A DNA stretch of 64,000 nucleotides, taken from positions 24,558,839-24,622,838 of the forward strand of contig NC_079898.1 of assembly GCF_024868665.1 (NCBI RefSeq), written 5' to 3'. A program made the position numbers and the translations under genes. Source of the stretch: Triplophysa rosa (lineage: Eukaryota > Chordata > Actinopteri > Cypriniformes > Nemacheilidae). Position 1 is the stretch's first letter. Each line of letters begins with the position of its first letter. The notes beneath the pieces are model-generated. The model was not told where the DNA came from. It saw only the letters and a list, made by a program, of their open reading frames with translations, and ran no database searches. This document shows positions 53,737 to 64,000 of this stretch, piece after piece.

Positions 53737-54694
53737 AATTAATTTCTACCCGGCAATATTCTTATTTTCTAGTTATTGAATTTAAACAAAAATCGGTTCA
53801 AATGAACCATCAGTTCAAAGCTTTTTAACCCCTATCTGTTTTTCCATCTGTTTGTTAACAAAGTCATATTAAGACTAAATCAGGAATACTGTCCAAGACA
53901 ACAGATCAGTTCAACAGCGACTGAAAAACCAGACACTTCTTGAAATTAATTGCGATCCACTAACAAGAAAATGAACCGAGTGAGTAGTTTATTTCTGTTC
54001 CTCTTCATTATGACCTTTAAGTTAGTTAACTAGCTTTTTATTTATTTAACTAGTCATTCTGAATTCTGATTGGATGTGGCACATTTAAAGCTGTTTTAAT
54101 GCACCAGTTTGCTATGTTGCTTGGTAACTGTACAACACCTACAGTTAATGAACCATATTTCTAGGGGGAATGAGTATTTATTTGAAATATTAATGGTGTA
54201 TTTAATTATTTTATCAGATTAATCACATTACAATGATTTGGACCGCAGCTGAATACAGTTCTCTGGAGTGGTATTATTGCTTTGTTTAACAGATGGCAAA
54301 TAATAAAATGATTAAGAGATTTAGGGGGGAAAAGGTTCGGACAACCATAAGTGGCAAACCACATGGAACACAAGATTTAGCGAGTAGGGCTAAACTTGAG
54401 TTTATGTATTTGTTATTGATTGGATTGTGAAAACTGGGTGTTTCGTACTGTACCAGCATGGAGGCAGGTGTTATTTTCATTTTGTTTGAGACTATTGCGT
54501 GCACCAAAAAGCAATTCAAAACAAGACCAAAAAAATATATCGCCAGTTTTGATTTCATGTACACGCCCATTAATATTAACTTTCTCACTCTAACTGAGCA
54601 TTACACACAGATAATACTTTGCCTCTGTTTGTTTTTCAACACGTCCCAGACAAGACTGTCCCAGCCTAAGAAGCACCTCATCACGCGTGTTGAC

Positions 54695-54708
54695 GTTGCC
54701 ATGGTGAC
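54695..54708. promoter_or_regulatory. RFX X-box-like palindrome
   Basis: GTTGCCATGGTGAC is one base from the palindromic X-box consensus bound by RFX factors. It lies in the first intron about 0.75 kb downstream of the P1 exon. Binding is inferred only. Confidence 0.4.
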
Positions 54709-55458
54709 AAATGGAGGACAAGGAGCTCAGGAGATGCAAATGCCGGTAAATGGCTAATGTTGACTTGGGCCCGTACCCACACATATACACAGCGACCACA
54801 GAGATGCCGAGAGTGCCCTGGCTCCACAAGTTGACTGGTTTGTGAGTTCCAGTAAAGGTTGGTCTAGCTGGTTCCTCCCTAAGAGTGCGTTTATGGTGCT
54901 AATGCTTGCGGTGAGCAGCCCATTATGATCCAAACCCATCAGAACTGCTTCAAACAGACTGTCTGCACTGCAGCGTTATAAAACAAACATCTCGCGGCAC
55001 ATGAATCTACAGGTATATGGATGCCAGTAATTGCGTGTTTGGCTAAATTGGCGGATTTCTGCATTTTTGGCATAATAAACACGTATGGTTTATTTTTCAG
55101 AAGACCTTGTGATACGTTCATGAACCATCCTGATGTTTCTATCATGGATATTAAAAGCAGGCTACACAAGAGTACAGAAATATACATGGTCAATATACAC
55201 AATCTGAGGTCTTTACTGTCAACCGTCAAGCTATAAACTGCATAAGCAACACTTGAAAATGTGTTATGATGATAGTTCTCAGAGGAGTTTGTATTCCAGG
55301 TAGCCTGCAACCCACACACACGCATACAATCACACGTTCGTAACTGCTAAACTGCAACGGTCACACCACGCACCATGACTACACAAGAACGTTACGACTG
55401 TCACAAGTTTTCCCCACAGCAGCAGAGGAGGAAGAGAAGGATCAGATGGGCGACTTAC

Positions 55459-55516
55459 CTCGCAGCAAACTGGATGAGTAATTGGAGAAAGTGTCGAAGA
55501 TGCTGTTCGAAGCCAT
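55459..55516 (-). CDS. runx3: runx3 distal (P1) first coding exon
   Basis: This is the alternative N terminus made from the distal promoter. The ATG lies at 55514-55516 in a good context (acacATGG). The 58 nt encode MASNSIFDTFSNYSSSLLR plus the first base of the next codon, and a consensus donor (gtaagt) follows at 55458. The start MASNSIFD is the hallmark of P1 RUNX proteins. The tail is diverged: mammals have a form ending in SPTFIR, while here it ends in SSSLLR. Splicing to the internal acceptor at 32181-32182 rebuilds a GAC (Asp) codon and continues as [12 protein letters not shown] in frame, which strongly supports the call. The exon is too short to appear as a long ORF. Its 5' UTR continues to higher coordinates, and the transcription start is not determined. 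Confidence 0.9.
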
Positions 55517-55781
55517 GTGTCCCGTTCAGGAGGGAAAAGAACTGGCCTCTCCGCTGCCTCGACGACTCACGCCTGAGAGGACGACAGTTCGAGAGAGAGA
55601 GAAATAAAGGAACTACATAGACTGGCTGCAACCAAGAATTTGGGGTTTGAGAATGCCACAGGAATCTTTTGCCACAAGCCGACTAACAGAACTGCATATG
55701 TGCTGTGTGGCGAGAGCGAGAGAGCAAGACCTAGTGAGAGATACCGACCCCTGAGATGGACTCACCTGATGATGAAGACTA

Positions 55782-55826
<45 letters not shown>

Positions 55827-56120
55827 TTCGCTCTCTCTCACTGGTGGTGGTTGTTGAAGTCGTATAAAGTGGTTTAGTCTGATAGTTGAAACTTCAGGTG
55901 TCTGACGCTCTGGCAGCGGTGATCTCCGTGGTAACGGCCTGTCAGTCGCATGTCTGAGGTATCCGAGGTCACAGCTCCCGCGGCAACGCTGTTGCATGGC
56001 AATCCCGCCTACTGATTGGTGAAGCTCTGGTCACGTGACTATCTCTCGCTCTCTCACTCACATGCAAAGAAGTTCTCTTTCCCTTCACATAGTTTTTCAC
56101 ACCTCTCTGATTGGCTGACG
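55517..56120 (-). promoter_or_regulatory. runx3: runx3 distal promoter (P1) region and 5' UTR
   Basis: Sequence immediately 5' of the P1 coding exon. It includes a CT/GA microsatellite (55782-55839), an inverted CCAAT box at 56011-56020, a CACGTG E-box at 56032-56037, and a second CCAAT box at 56107-56116. A RUNX-like AAACCACT lies at 55868-55875; the strict TGYGGT consensus was not seen close to the ATG. There is no clear TATA box in the minus orientation. The region is placed by position; the transcription start is unknown. Confidence 0.5.
55782..55839. repeat. CT microsatellite in the P1 5' region
   Basis: A near-continuous CT run with a few TTT interruptions, about 265 bp upstream of the P1 ATG and possibly within the 5' UTR. 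Confidence 0.9.
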
Positions 56121-56230
56121 GTTGTTTCTAAAAGGCCGATGGGTCTTTGGCCTTCCAGAACAGCGGCCGAAAAAATGCACAAGACCTAAACTAAGGAAAG
56201 TGGAATATAAAAGGGATTATGGCGGGAAAG
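56107..56230 (+). promoter_or_regulatory. possible plus-strand core promoter, divergent to runx3
   Basis: In plus orientation there is an inverted CCAAT box (CTGATTGGCT, 56107-56116), then TATAAAAG at 56206-56213, then GGCGGGAAA (E2F-like) just downstream. The order and spacing are plausible for a promoter, although the CCAAT-TATA distance of about 90 bp is longer than usual. No coding exon is seen downstream, so any product would be non-coding or start elsewhere. Confidence 0.35.
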
Positions 56231-56749
56231 AGAGTGCAGAGTTGTTTTAAAGAGTATGAGTGTGTTTTGGTGGTTTTAGGCCTGTTAAACAACCCCTCCA
56301 CCCTCACTCACCACTTGATAGTATCTCGGTGTTAGCTTCATTAAAAACAGCCGTGCCAGTCATTTCAGCCTTCCTCTAACTTGGTTTTAGCCTAGTTTTT
56401 AGCCAGTACTCTCTGCTCGCTTAATTTTACATGTTTGTGGTGGCCTACTTTTTTATTTCCAAAATATCTGTGCTATTTGCACATACGACCTGATTTTAGT
56501 GACCTTTTTAAAGGTAATGGGTTTATCAACACCATCTACCAGCAGTTAGGCTATTGTAAAGGTGTTAATGTCCGTGTTTGTGGGTGGCTTGACATTTTTC
56601 ACCAAAATCTCTTTCGACTTGCATAGATGTCCATAGTTTTTAGATGAGAGAGTTGCTGTGATAAACTCATACGGGGTTATTGACATGAATATCACATTTA
56701 TTTTCACCTTAAATGATCAAGTTGGCTGTGAATCTGTCCAGACAGGCCT

Positions 56750-57209
56750 GAAGTTATGGCGACGTTATGTTGATGTTATGGTGACATCATAGTGACATTA
56801 GATGGAAGTTATGGTAAAGTTATGTTGATGTTACATTGACGTTACTTTGTTGAAGTTACGGTGAAGTTACTGTGAAGTTACGGTGAAGTTACTGTGAAGT
56901 TACTGTGAAGTTACTGTGAAGTTACGGTGAAGTTACTGTGAAGTTACTGTGAAGTTACTGTGAAGTTACGGTGAAGTTACTGTGAAGTTACGTTGAAGTT
57001 ACGGTGAAGTTACGGTGAAGTTAAGGTGACGTTAAGGTGAAGTTACTGTGACGTTACTGTAAAGTTACTGTGAAGTTACGGTGAAGTTATGTTGACGTTA
57101 CATTGAAGTTATGGTGACATTACGTTGAAGTTACGGTAAAGTTACGTTGAACTTACGGTAGACTTATGGTGAAGTTATGTTGAAGTTATGGTGACGTTGT
57201 GGTGAATGT
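56750..57209. repeat. 11-bp minisatellite, about 42 copies
   Basis: Tandem units of GTGAAGTTACK. The centre (about 56853-57010) is nearly uniform, alternating ACGG and ACTG variants, and the units degrade toward both edges (GACGTTATGTT, GACATCATAGT). Some units read GTGACGTTA, giving TGACG half-sites. Clean core and worn edges are typical of a recently expanded array. It begins 1.2 kb upstream of the runx3 P1 ATG. Confidence 0.93.
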
Positions 57210-57232
57210 ACTTGATAGCACATTGACATATC

Positions 57233-59319
57233 CAGAGATGGGCAGTATTTTAATTACATGTATTTGAAATACGTATTTAATTACTTTTGAGTATTTTGTA
57301 ATTTGTATTTTCCTTAACAAAAAAAGTCAAATGTAATTTGTATTTTAAAATATTTAAATACTTTTTAAAATATGTCATTTTATTCTTGCCTACAATAACT
57401 TCACCAGGCAGTGGTGGCACCACTGTTCCGAAAGTGGTGGGGCAAATTTTGATACTGAAATATGTAATAAAATTTGAGCTATCAATAATAATTTGAACTA
57501 AACAGCTTGTGGCCCAGCAAATGCAAGCAGAACTCAAATATAAAAAAAATATTAAAATTAATTTTATTAAACAGTAAAGAACCCTGTTCTAGACTTTCAT
57601 TCCATTAAAGGATACTTGACATCTCATTTCCCTTTACTGCCATAGTAGGGAAAATAAATACTATGGTAGTCAATGGGAATGAGATCTGACATTCTTCCAA
57701 ATATCTTTAGAAATCTTTAGAATCTCTAGAAATTTATACAGGTTTGGATCAATCTGAGGGTGAGTAAATGATGACAGAATTTTCATTATTGGGTTAAGTA
57801 TCCCTTTAAATTGCCGAAAATATTTTAAGGCATATATACCTTCTATATCACTATACCTTCGATATCTTTAAAAATGTCGAAGTTATTGATGTGCTGTAGA
57901 AAAACAGATAGACATTCATTGCTCGATTTAAAGTGATTCTACATGCATACCTGACTGTTTCCAGGGAAATCAGTTGAATCATCTTTTTGTCTGAGAGAAG
58001 ATGTAGATGTACACCTGTCATTTGTCTATAAAACGTACTGTACAGTTTGCTTTTAACGCTATACACTCTAAAAACAGTTGTGTTAAAAACAAGACATTTC
58101 GTGTTCATTTAAGGACAAAACATTAATGTTGTTCCTGTAAATGCTAGCAAAAATGAATGGACGATCATAGTGCATCTGGATGAGCGTCAAAGCGCGGGTA
58201 ACCAACCCACTAGCTGAATTATAAGTTTTGATTGTTTTTTCAACCGAGTCAGACCTGTCTGTTATTAAGTGCGTTTGACTTATTCCGAGGCTGCGGAATA
58301 AGTACATTAACATGTCGCAAGAGTGTTTCAAAAGCAACCTTTTCCAATCACTCTCGCGGTACTTTGATTTAAGCAAAGAAAAGAAATCGCTTTTGTGCTC
58401 AAAGTGCTTTAAGGTAAAGTATCTAGTAAAATCTACTAGCTAGAATTTATCTGCTAGCTAAAGAGTGACTTGTGTTGTCTAGTGATGCCGGATCGCAGTT
58501 ATTTCTGTGGGCAGGTGGTTCAAGTAACAAAAAATTACATTCTGATTAATTGCGGGTGGGTTAATTAATATTAACAAGATGTGCCACTGCCATAACAATT
58601 AATTGGGAGGAATGAAACGCTCAATATGGCCGCTCTAGCGAAGGAACTCCGTTCCAGTGATACGAGCCAATCGTCAATCAGTATTGACTGGGGCGGGGCT
58701 CTCGTGAGGCGCTTGCCAGCCTGTGCACATGCACAGTAGATGAAGCAATCTTGAAAAAGGTGATTTTTAGCGCAATTTAAGCTTAGCAAAACCAAGTTAT
58801 GGTACTGTTCATGTCAGGTTTAATTATTGATAGGACATATGCTGTTTAATTGTGATTTTTGCCAGCGATTTAAAAAATATCTGCCTTCCCCCATTAAAGT
58901 AGATAGGACAGTGGACTCGCTGTTAACTGCCCAGAGGCGTTGCAAACATGGCCGCCGAGTGGCACGACTTCCGTAAATGGACTTTGGTCGCGGGAGAATG
59001 AGATAAATCAATAATGATAATAATATTAAAATGTCGTGAAGGCCTACATATTTATGTAAGTGTGTAAGAGTGTTTGATGGACTGCTGTTTAGAAAACTTT
59101 TCTTTCTTTCTTCTGTGTATCTAACTCCACTGTTACTATCGCACTTTAAATGATTGCTTTAAAAAATATTGTATTTTTGTATTTTCAAATTACAAATTAC
59201 TTGCATTTTAATTAAATACATTTTTCAGCAGTATTTTGTATTTTATTTAAATACATTTTATGAGGAAGTATTTGTAATTTGTACCTAAATACTTTTTGAT
59301 GTATTTGTGCCCATCTCTG
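57233..59319. mobile_element. 2.1-kb hAT-type element with nested MITE
   Basis: Inverted ends CAGAGATGGGCA...TGCCCATCTCTG, with a perfect 8-bp duplication GACATATC (57225-57232 and 59320-59327). AT-rich subterminal sequence near both ends repeats ATTTGTATTTT-type words. No transposase domain was recognised in any frame. A TTAA-type MITE (57605-57809) is inserted inside, so the hAT element is older. It abuts the minisatellite. Confidence 0.85.
57605..57809. mobile_element. TTAA-type MITE nested in the hAT element
   Basis: From TTAAAGGATACTTGACATCT to GGGTTAAGTATCCCTTTAA, with the central hairpin pair ACTGCCATAGTAGGGAAAAT / ACTATGGTAGTCAATGGG. Confidence 0.82.
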
Positions 59320-59392
59320 GACATATCCCTATGGTTTCACACTTCCAAATGTACTGTTGTCTTCTAACGTTGTGAGCAGTATATTACTGCAT

Positions 59393-59632
59393 AAAGGGAA
59401 TAGTTCACCCCCTAAAATAATAATTCTGTAATGATTTATTCACCCTCGTTCAAACCTATTTATGACTTTTCTGTGGAACACAAAAAAATATATTTTGAGA
59501 AATGTCTCTGCGGTCCAAGTCAATGGCGTTCAAAGTTGTTTGGTTGCCAACATTTTTCAAAATATCTTCTTTTGTGTTCTGCGGAAGAAAGTAAAGACAT
59601 ACAGATTTGAAATGTCATAAGGGTGAAGAAAC
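59393..59632. mobile_element. TTAA-type MITE subfamily 2
   Basis: AAAGGGAATAGTTCACCCCC at the left. Inner inverted pair: ACACAAAAAAATATATTTTG with AAATGTCTC, against CAAAATATCTTCTTTTGTGT. Right end CATAAGGGTGAAGAAACAAC. Confidence 0.75.
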
Positions 59633-59645
59633 AACGAAGAAAATT

Positions 59646-59670
59646 GTAATTGTAATTGTAATTGTAATTA
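59646..59670. repeat. short TGTAAT tandem repeat
   Basis: Four copies of ATTGTA in a row. Confidence 0.85.
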
Positions 59671-60846
59671 ATGACATCAGGTGAAAAGCTTTGTTTTATT
59701 TGATAAATGATTATAAAGACAGAATTTGTTTGTTCTTTGGAGTATCATGCACATAAGACCTGTAACGTATAAACTTAATTTCATTTAAACTCAGAGGAGT
59801 TCGATCATGAAGACGTTCCCAAGCTTTGCCTGTGTAACCACGTGTAAATTTAGCAAGTAGACCACTAGTGCGTGTATTCACGAAGAGCGTGTGTACCGTT
59901 CGGATGTGTGTGTATGTCGGATGTAGAGGACGGGGCCATCCAGTCTTTTTCCACAGACACAAACACCATCTGCTCTGTGTTTTGGGAAACGGGTTTCTTA
60001 GCAGCGTTCTTCACTAACCGCAAGCAAAAATGGTCAGAGCAGCGCCGCAGTGATCGGACAGGGAGCTGTTTTTTTCTGCACTCTCTCTTGTTTATCAAGC
60101 CCCTGTATTTAAGTTTAATATAACTGCAGTATTTTGCTGAGAGACCTGCGGTGGGCCGAAGGCTGCCAATGTCCCTCCACCCCACGGGTGGGGCAGAGCG
60201 GGGTGGTGGCTAGAGCGTGCGGTCGCGAGCGCAGATGTGCAGGGGCTTATTTTGTGGTGTATAAATTGCAGGCTGCCCCATGTGCAACTCATAAAGGGGA
60301 AACACAGCAAAGGACAGAAAGAAAAGTGCAGTGATGAGGCCACATTCACTTCAAACGCTCTTGTGGAGCAAAAACGCCCAGAGAGTCTAAATCGGGCCCT
60401 CAAGCTGAAGGGGGATCTTGAACAGAAGGATGAGAAACGTATTCATAGGAATCAGTCATCTTTGATTTGATGATCCCCAGCGTGATGTTTCATCGGCTAA
60501 AGTTAAACCGTATAAAATCAAAGTTGACCTTGAACAGTATTGTAGCTCGGTGGCAAACATTTTGAGAAACCAGATGATTTCAATGTAAATAGAAAATTAT
60601 AGCTACAGTCTACATGATATTAAGGAGCTTAACAATGCAAGAGAACCATATAGTTTGCTGACATGATGACTTGGAGAGGAAACAAAAAAACGTGAATGTG
60701 AAGTTATTCAACAGCAGGAAAGATGTCCGTTAGGCTGTTTCTGCAGAAAATACATTGCAAACCTAAAACCAGGAACCAGAAATAATGATGTTCTGTTTTC
60801 TCTAACTCGATCACCATTTCTTTCTTTTTTGAAAAGGGTGAATAGT

Positions 60847-61108
60847 GGAAAGTTCATTCAAAAATAGAAATTCTGTCATTTGTTCATATTGTTCAAAACC
60901 TGTTTATTCTGTGGAACACAAAAGAAGATATTTTGAGAAATGTCTCAGTTTTTTCAATGTCAATGGGGTTCAGTGTTGTTTGGTTATTAACATTCTCTAA
61001 AATATCTTCTTTTGTGTTTTGTAGAAGAAACAAAGTCATGCAGGTTTGGAATAACACAAGGGTGAATAAATGAAGAATTTTCATTTTTGGGTGAACCATC
61101 CGTTTAAC
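60847..61108. mobile_element. TTAA-type MITE subfamily 2
   Basis: GGAAAGTTCATTCAAAAATA, GGAACACAAAAGAAGATATT and the mirror AAATATCTTCTTTTGTGTTT, ending TTTTTGGGTGAACCATCCGT then TTAA. Confidence 0.8.
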
Positions 61109-61439
61109 TCATTCCCATTTTTTATATATTGTCAGGTCCTGTTTGAGACTTCACATGGGGAAGTGAATGCGCACGTGTTAACGAAAGATAATGTGACTTC
61201 TCGTGTCTTAAATAACATGTAAGTAAAAAAATGGTTGGGTCCTTTATAGCGGGCACCATTCAGTTTCCATTCGTATTATATTTCTTGGCTGGACTGTTTG
61301 TCTTATTTAGACTGGTAATGTCATTGATTCAATTAGTCACGTTTTACTAAAGAAAATACTTTGTATTGCTGCAAGAAGTAAATGAATTTAAAAAAAAGAT
61401 TGGCAAGATAAATGTTCAGTGTTGATAAAGCCATGCTTA

Positions 61440-61692
61440 TAAACCTATGCTGGTTTGTTGGTCTGAGCTGGTCTCCCAGCCTGGTCAGATGGGTCTCTTA
61501 GCTGGTTTGGAGTGTGTTTCATGCATTTTTCAGCTGGTCAGACTGGAAGACCAGAAAACCAGCTTAGGCTACTTTTAGGTATTTGTTTATTTTGTATAGT
61601 CCTAGAAGTCTGACAAGTTTTTAACGCATGTTGAAAACCCACTGAAACAGAATTTCCCCAAGGGGAAAATAAAAGGTACTACTACTACTACT
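61440..61692. repeat. inverted CTGGT/ACCAG repeat with LINE-like tail
   Basis: Left arm CCTATGCTGGTTTGTTGGTC and right arm GAAGACCAGAAAACCAGCTT form an imperfect inverted repeat. It is followed by GAATTTCCCCAAGGGGAAAA then TAAAAGGTACTACTACTACT, which resembles the 3' end of a fish non-LTR element. Confidence 0.5.
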
Positions 61693-62516
61693 GTTTTGTT
61701 ATGTACTTTGAACTTTTTTTGCTGTTAACAGAGATTTGCAGTTCGGGTGATTATACGTTTCAGAATTGATTGACAACAGTTTGGTAGACAGGAGTTAAAG
61801 CTAAAAAATTTGCTTTAGAAACTTTTGAAAAAAAGTTGTTTTGTAAAGCCGACATAATTATTATCCATCTGAAGTCTTTAAAAGTTTTAGAAGTATTAAG
61901 GTTAGTTTGAAGTAGGTGAATAAGAAAGATAGCTTTAGCATGTTTATCAGTTTGGCAGCTTGATAAGCCCCTCCCCTTTCCACAGAGCTGTGCCCACACC
62001 CCCCCCCTTCCGTTTTCTCACACTCACTCTCAACCACAAGGACTTTACTGGCACGACAACACACCACTCCGGCAGTTCTCCTCAAATTTCTCATTTTCTC
62101 ATAAATTATTTATCAAAGACAAATATGCTTGAGCAAAGTCTTATTTCACTGGTGCTTAATGAGTGTGTAAATAAGAATAAACCTCAATGTAACAATGTTT
62201 TGTTGTCTAAATATAAAATAAAAGTCACTCACAAGTGTTTGCGTTTCATCTTTTGCTTACCAAATTTGATGCAAATTTTTAGAGTTAAAAGATTATATTA
62301 TATTATATAAGAATTGTATTATGTTATAATAATTATATTATGTTATAATAATTATATTATTTGTAAAATATCTAATATTTCAAAATATTTTTAATTTAAC
62401 TTTTTTATTATTTATAATTTAGCGCTGTTTTGATAGTTTATCACTTATTCCTAGAGTGTGACATCCTGTTGCTCAAAAACATATTTTTTATTTATTTTAT
62501 TTATTTGTTTAAATTT

Positions 62517-62545
62517 TCACCGTAACTTCACCATAACTTACAACT
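62517..62545 (-). repeat. isolated inverted piece of the 11-bp minisatellite
   Basis: CACCGTAACTTCACCATAAC followed by TTACAAC is about two and a half units of the 56.8-kb array in reverse orientation. Confidence 0.5.
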
Positions 62546-62737
62546 AACATAAGTCACCTTTTTAATTACTATAGAATTTGTTCGGTAAATAACAGCATAC
62601 CTGAAAATCAATTGGATGTCTTCAGAAGAATTGAAATATAGTTCGTAAGTTGTTCGTTTATTTTCCAGATCTACAACCTCTTGGCATTCATAATTGCAAG
62701 AACTGAGTGATGATTTTTCATGATATTACTTTTGTTG

Positions 62738-62995
62738 ACCACCCAAAACTAAAGATTCTTTCATCATTGACTCATTCCAAACCTGGTTACTTTTCTTTCT
62801 TCTGTAGAACACAAAAGAAGATATTTTTAAAAACGTTGGTAACCGAACAACGTTGGACTCCATTTACTTCCATAGTATGGACACAAAACCACAGAGACAT
62901 TTCTCAAAATATCTTCTTTTGTGTTGAACAGAGGAATGACATGAGTGTAAATAAATGATGACATCATTTTCATTTTTGGATAACTAACTCTTTAA
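62738..62995. mobile_element. TTAA-type MITE subfamily 2
   Basis: Left CACCCAAAACTAAAGATTCT; inner pair GAACACAAAAGAAGATATTT / CAAAATATCTTCTTTTGTGT; right TAAATGATGACATCATTTTC then ATTTTTGGATAACTAACTCT then TTAA. Confidence 0.75.
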
Positions 62996-64000
62996 CAAGA
63001 ACAGCATACACGTTCAGAATGGCTTTTAAATATTCAGTGCGCTGTTTCTCTTTAAAAGTGATCTTTATCAACTTCGTCTTTGTTGTGGATGACACAGGAA
63101 TCACAGATCTGGCCTCGGGGTTGCCCTGCGCCCCGTCACAGCCGCTGATGGGGCAAACCTGCGCTAATGTGGGGTTACACTGGCAGACTCGGCGTGGGAG
63201 CGTCGTAAGCCACTCTCTCCACCTCAAGATTCACCATTTCACATTCCTCAAACCAGACCAGGCCAGATCACAGCAGATTTGGGCCAGAGCATGGTCGACC
63301 AAAACCCAACCACCAACCTCTGCTCCCTGCCGTTCAGAGCGCTTCAAACACGCAGATCTGTGTCACATGCCAGCGTGCCAGTTTATCCCTCGCTCACATT
63401 TCTCGTTTTTGCTCTCCCACGGCTCATGCCGAGCGTGACATTTCTCAGTTTCGCTCGTGTTTGCTGTTGGCCAAACAAACAAGCCACTTTTCATGCCAGG
63501 CTCGTCTGGGGTTTATGCAACGGGTTTGCAGATATATGACAAACTTTACGACTTGCATTAGCGCGTTCACTTTATGCAAAATGTGCATTTGCGTGTACGA
63601 TGTGTGTGTGCACGAGTTGCGTGCTACAGCTCTGAGTCTCGCTGCTAAATACGTGTTTCGTGTGTGTGCGTGGTCTATCTATGGGTTAGCGTTTGTGTGT
63701 CTATGTGTGCGTGTATATTAGACTTGTTGATTTCCTGTGGTGCAGACAGAGGTTTCAATGTGCCAGACTAAAAGAAGAGCTTCGGTACAGGATGTAGAGA
63801 TGTTGTTCTCACTAAGTATACACAGACGTGAGACACGCATTTGGACGCGTGCGTGCGTTTCTGTGCGTCTGAATGTTATGCCTCCACTGGTGCATGTAGG
63901 ACACCAAGTATATTCATCTTTTAATAAACGTTTGAGAGTCAGTGTTTCATGCATTCTTTAGATAAATGCGATCTCAGAGCTGTGTGTAGTTCAGATAAAA

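Larger units (their letters stand above)
55517..64000. other. upstream flank of runx3; no other gene seen
   Basis: Eight and a half kilobases 5' of P1 without a recognised exon. Repeats are listed separately. The 60.1-60.4 kb and 63.05-63.45 kb stretches are GC-richer and repeat-poor and could be regulatory, but nothing in them translates to a known protein. Confidence 0.6.

Noticed and set aside
56750..57209. CRISPR-like array
   Set aside because: Units are contiguous 11-mers without unique spacers in a vertebrate genome; it is a minisatellite.
63019..63438. 139-codon plus-strand frame in GC-richer DNA
   Set aside because: No signal peptide, domain or splice context. Could be a regulatory block, not a gene.

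Overview
This window is vertebrate nuclear DNA, almost certainly from a teleost fish and probably a cypriniform. The evidence is a multi-exon gene with GT-AG introns, abundant CA/TG microsatellites, and a dense mix of Tc1-like, hAT-like and TTAA-ended palindromic MITEs, L2-type LINE tails and tRNA-derived SINEs. The species assignment is inferred from repeat style, not from a search.

One protein-coding gene is clearly supported: runx3, a Runt-domain transcription factor, on the minus strand. It runs from a distal-promoter (P1) first coding exon at 55459-55516 to the stop codon at 8247-8249, about 47 kb. The coding exons in transcript order are P1 exon 55459-55516; proximal-promoter (P2) exon 31936-32196, which P1 transcripts would enter at 32180; 31154-31310 (157 nt); 29922-30026 (105 nt); 19737-19889 (153 nt); 13114-13185 (72 nt, possible cassette); and 8247-8764 (last exon). 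All joins keep the reading frame. The P2 product is 421 aa with the 72-nt exon and 397 aa without it. The P1 product is 435 aa with the 72-nt exon. The Runt domain spans the exons at 32 kb, 31 kb and 30 kb. The last exon carries the PPPY motif and the C-terminal VWRPY peptide that recruits Groucho/TLE. No coding exon of a second gene was recognised.

Layout: 1-5500 is intergenic and holds a dead Tc1-type transposon (3371-4854). About 5500-8246 is the probable runx3 3' UTR and flank. 8765-55458 is introns filled with small transposons. The 23-kb P1-P2 intron holds a 690-bp hAT-like element with a perfect 8-bp duplication, a frameshifted LINE split by a solo LTR, two LINE 3' ends, and several low-repeat blocks that could be enhancers. 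55517-64000 is upstream of P1. It holds CCAAT and E-box motifs, a plus-strand TATA motif, an 11-bp minisatellite of about 460 bp, a 2.1-kb hAT-like element beside that minisatellite, and more MITEs.

I found no new multi-gene system. The points most worth checking are the 72-nt extra runx3 exon, the diverged P1 peptide, the minisatellite-plus-hAT block 1.2 kb upstream of P1, the solo LTR inside a LINE, and the possible divergent promoter at P1.
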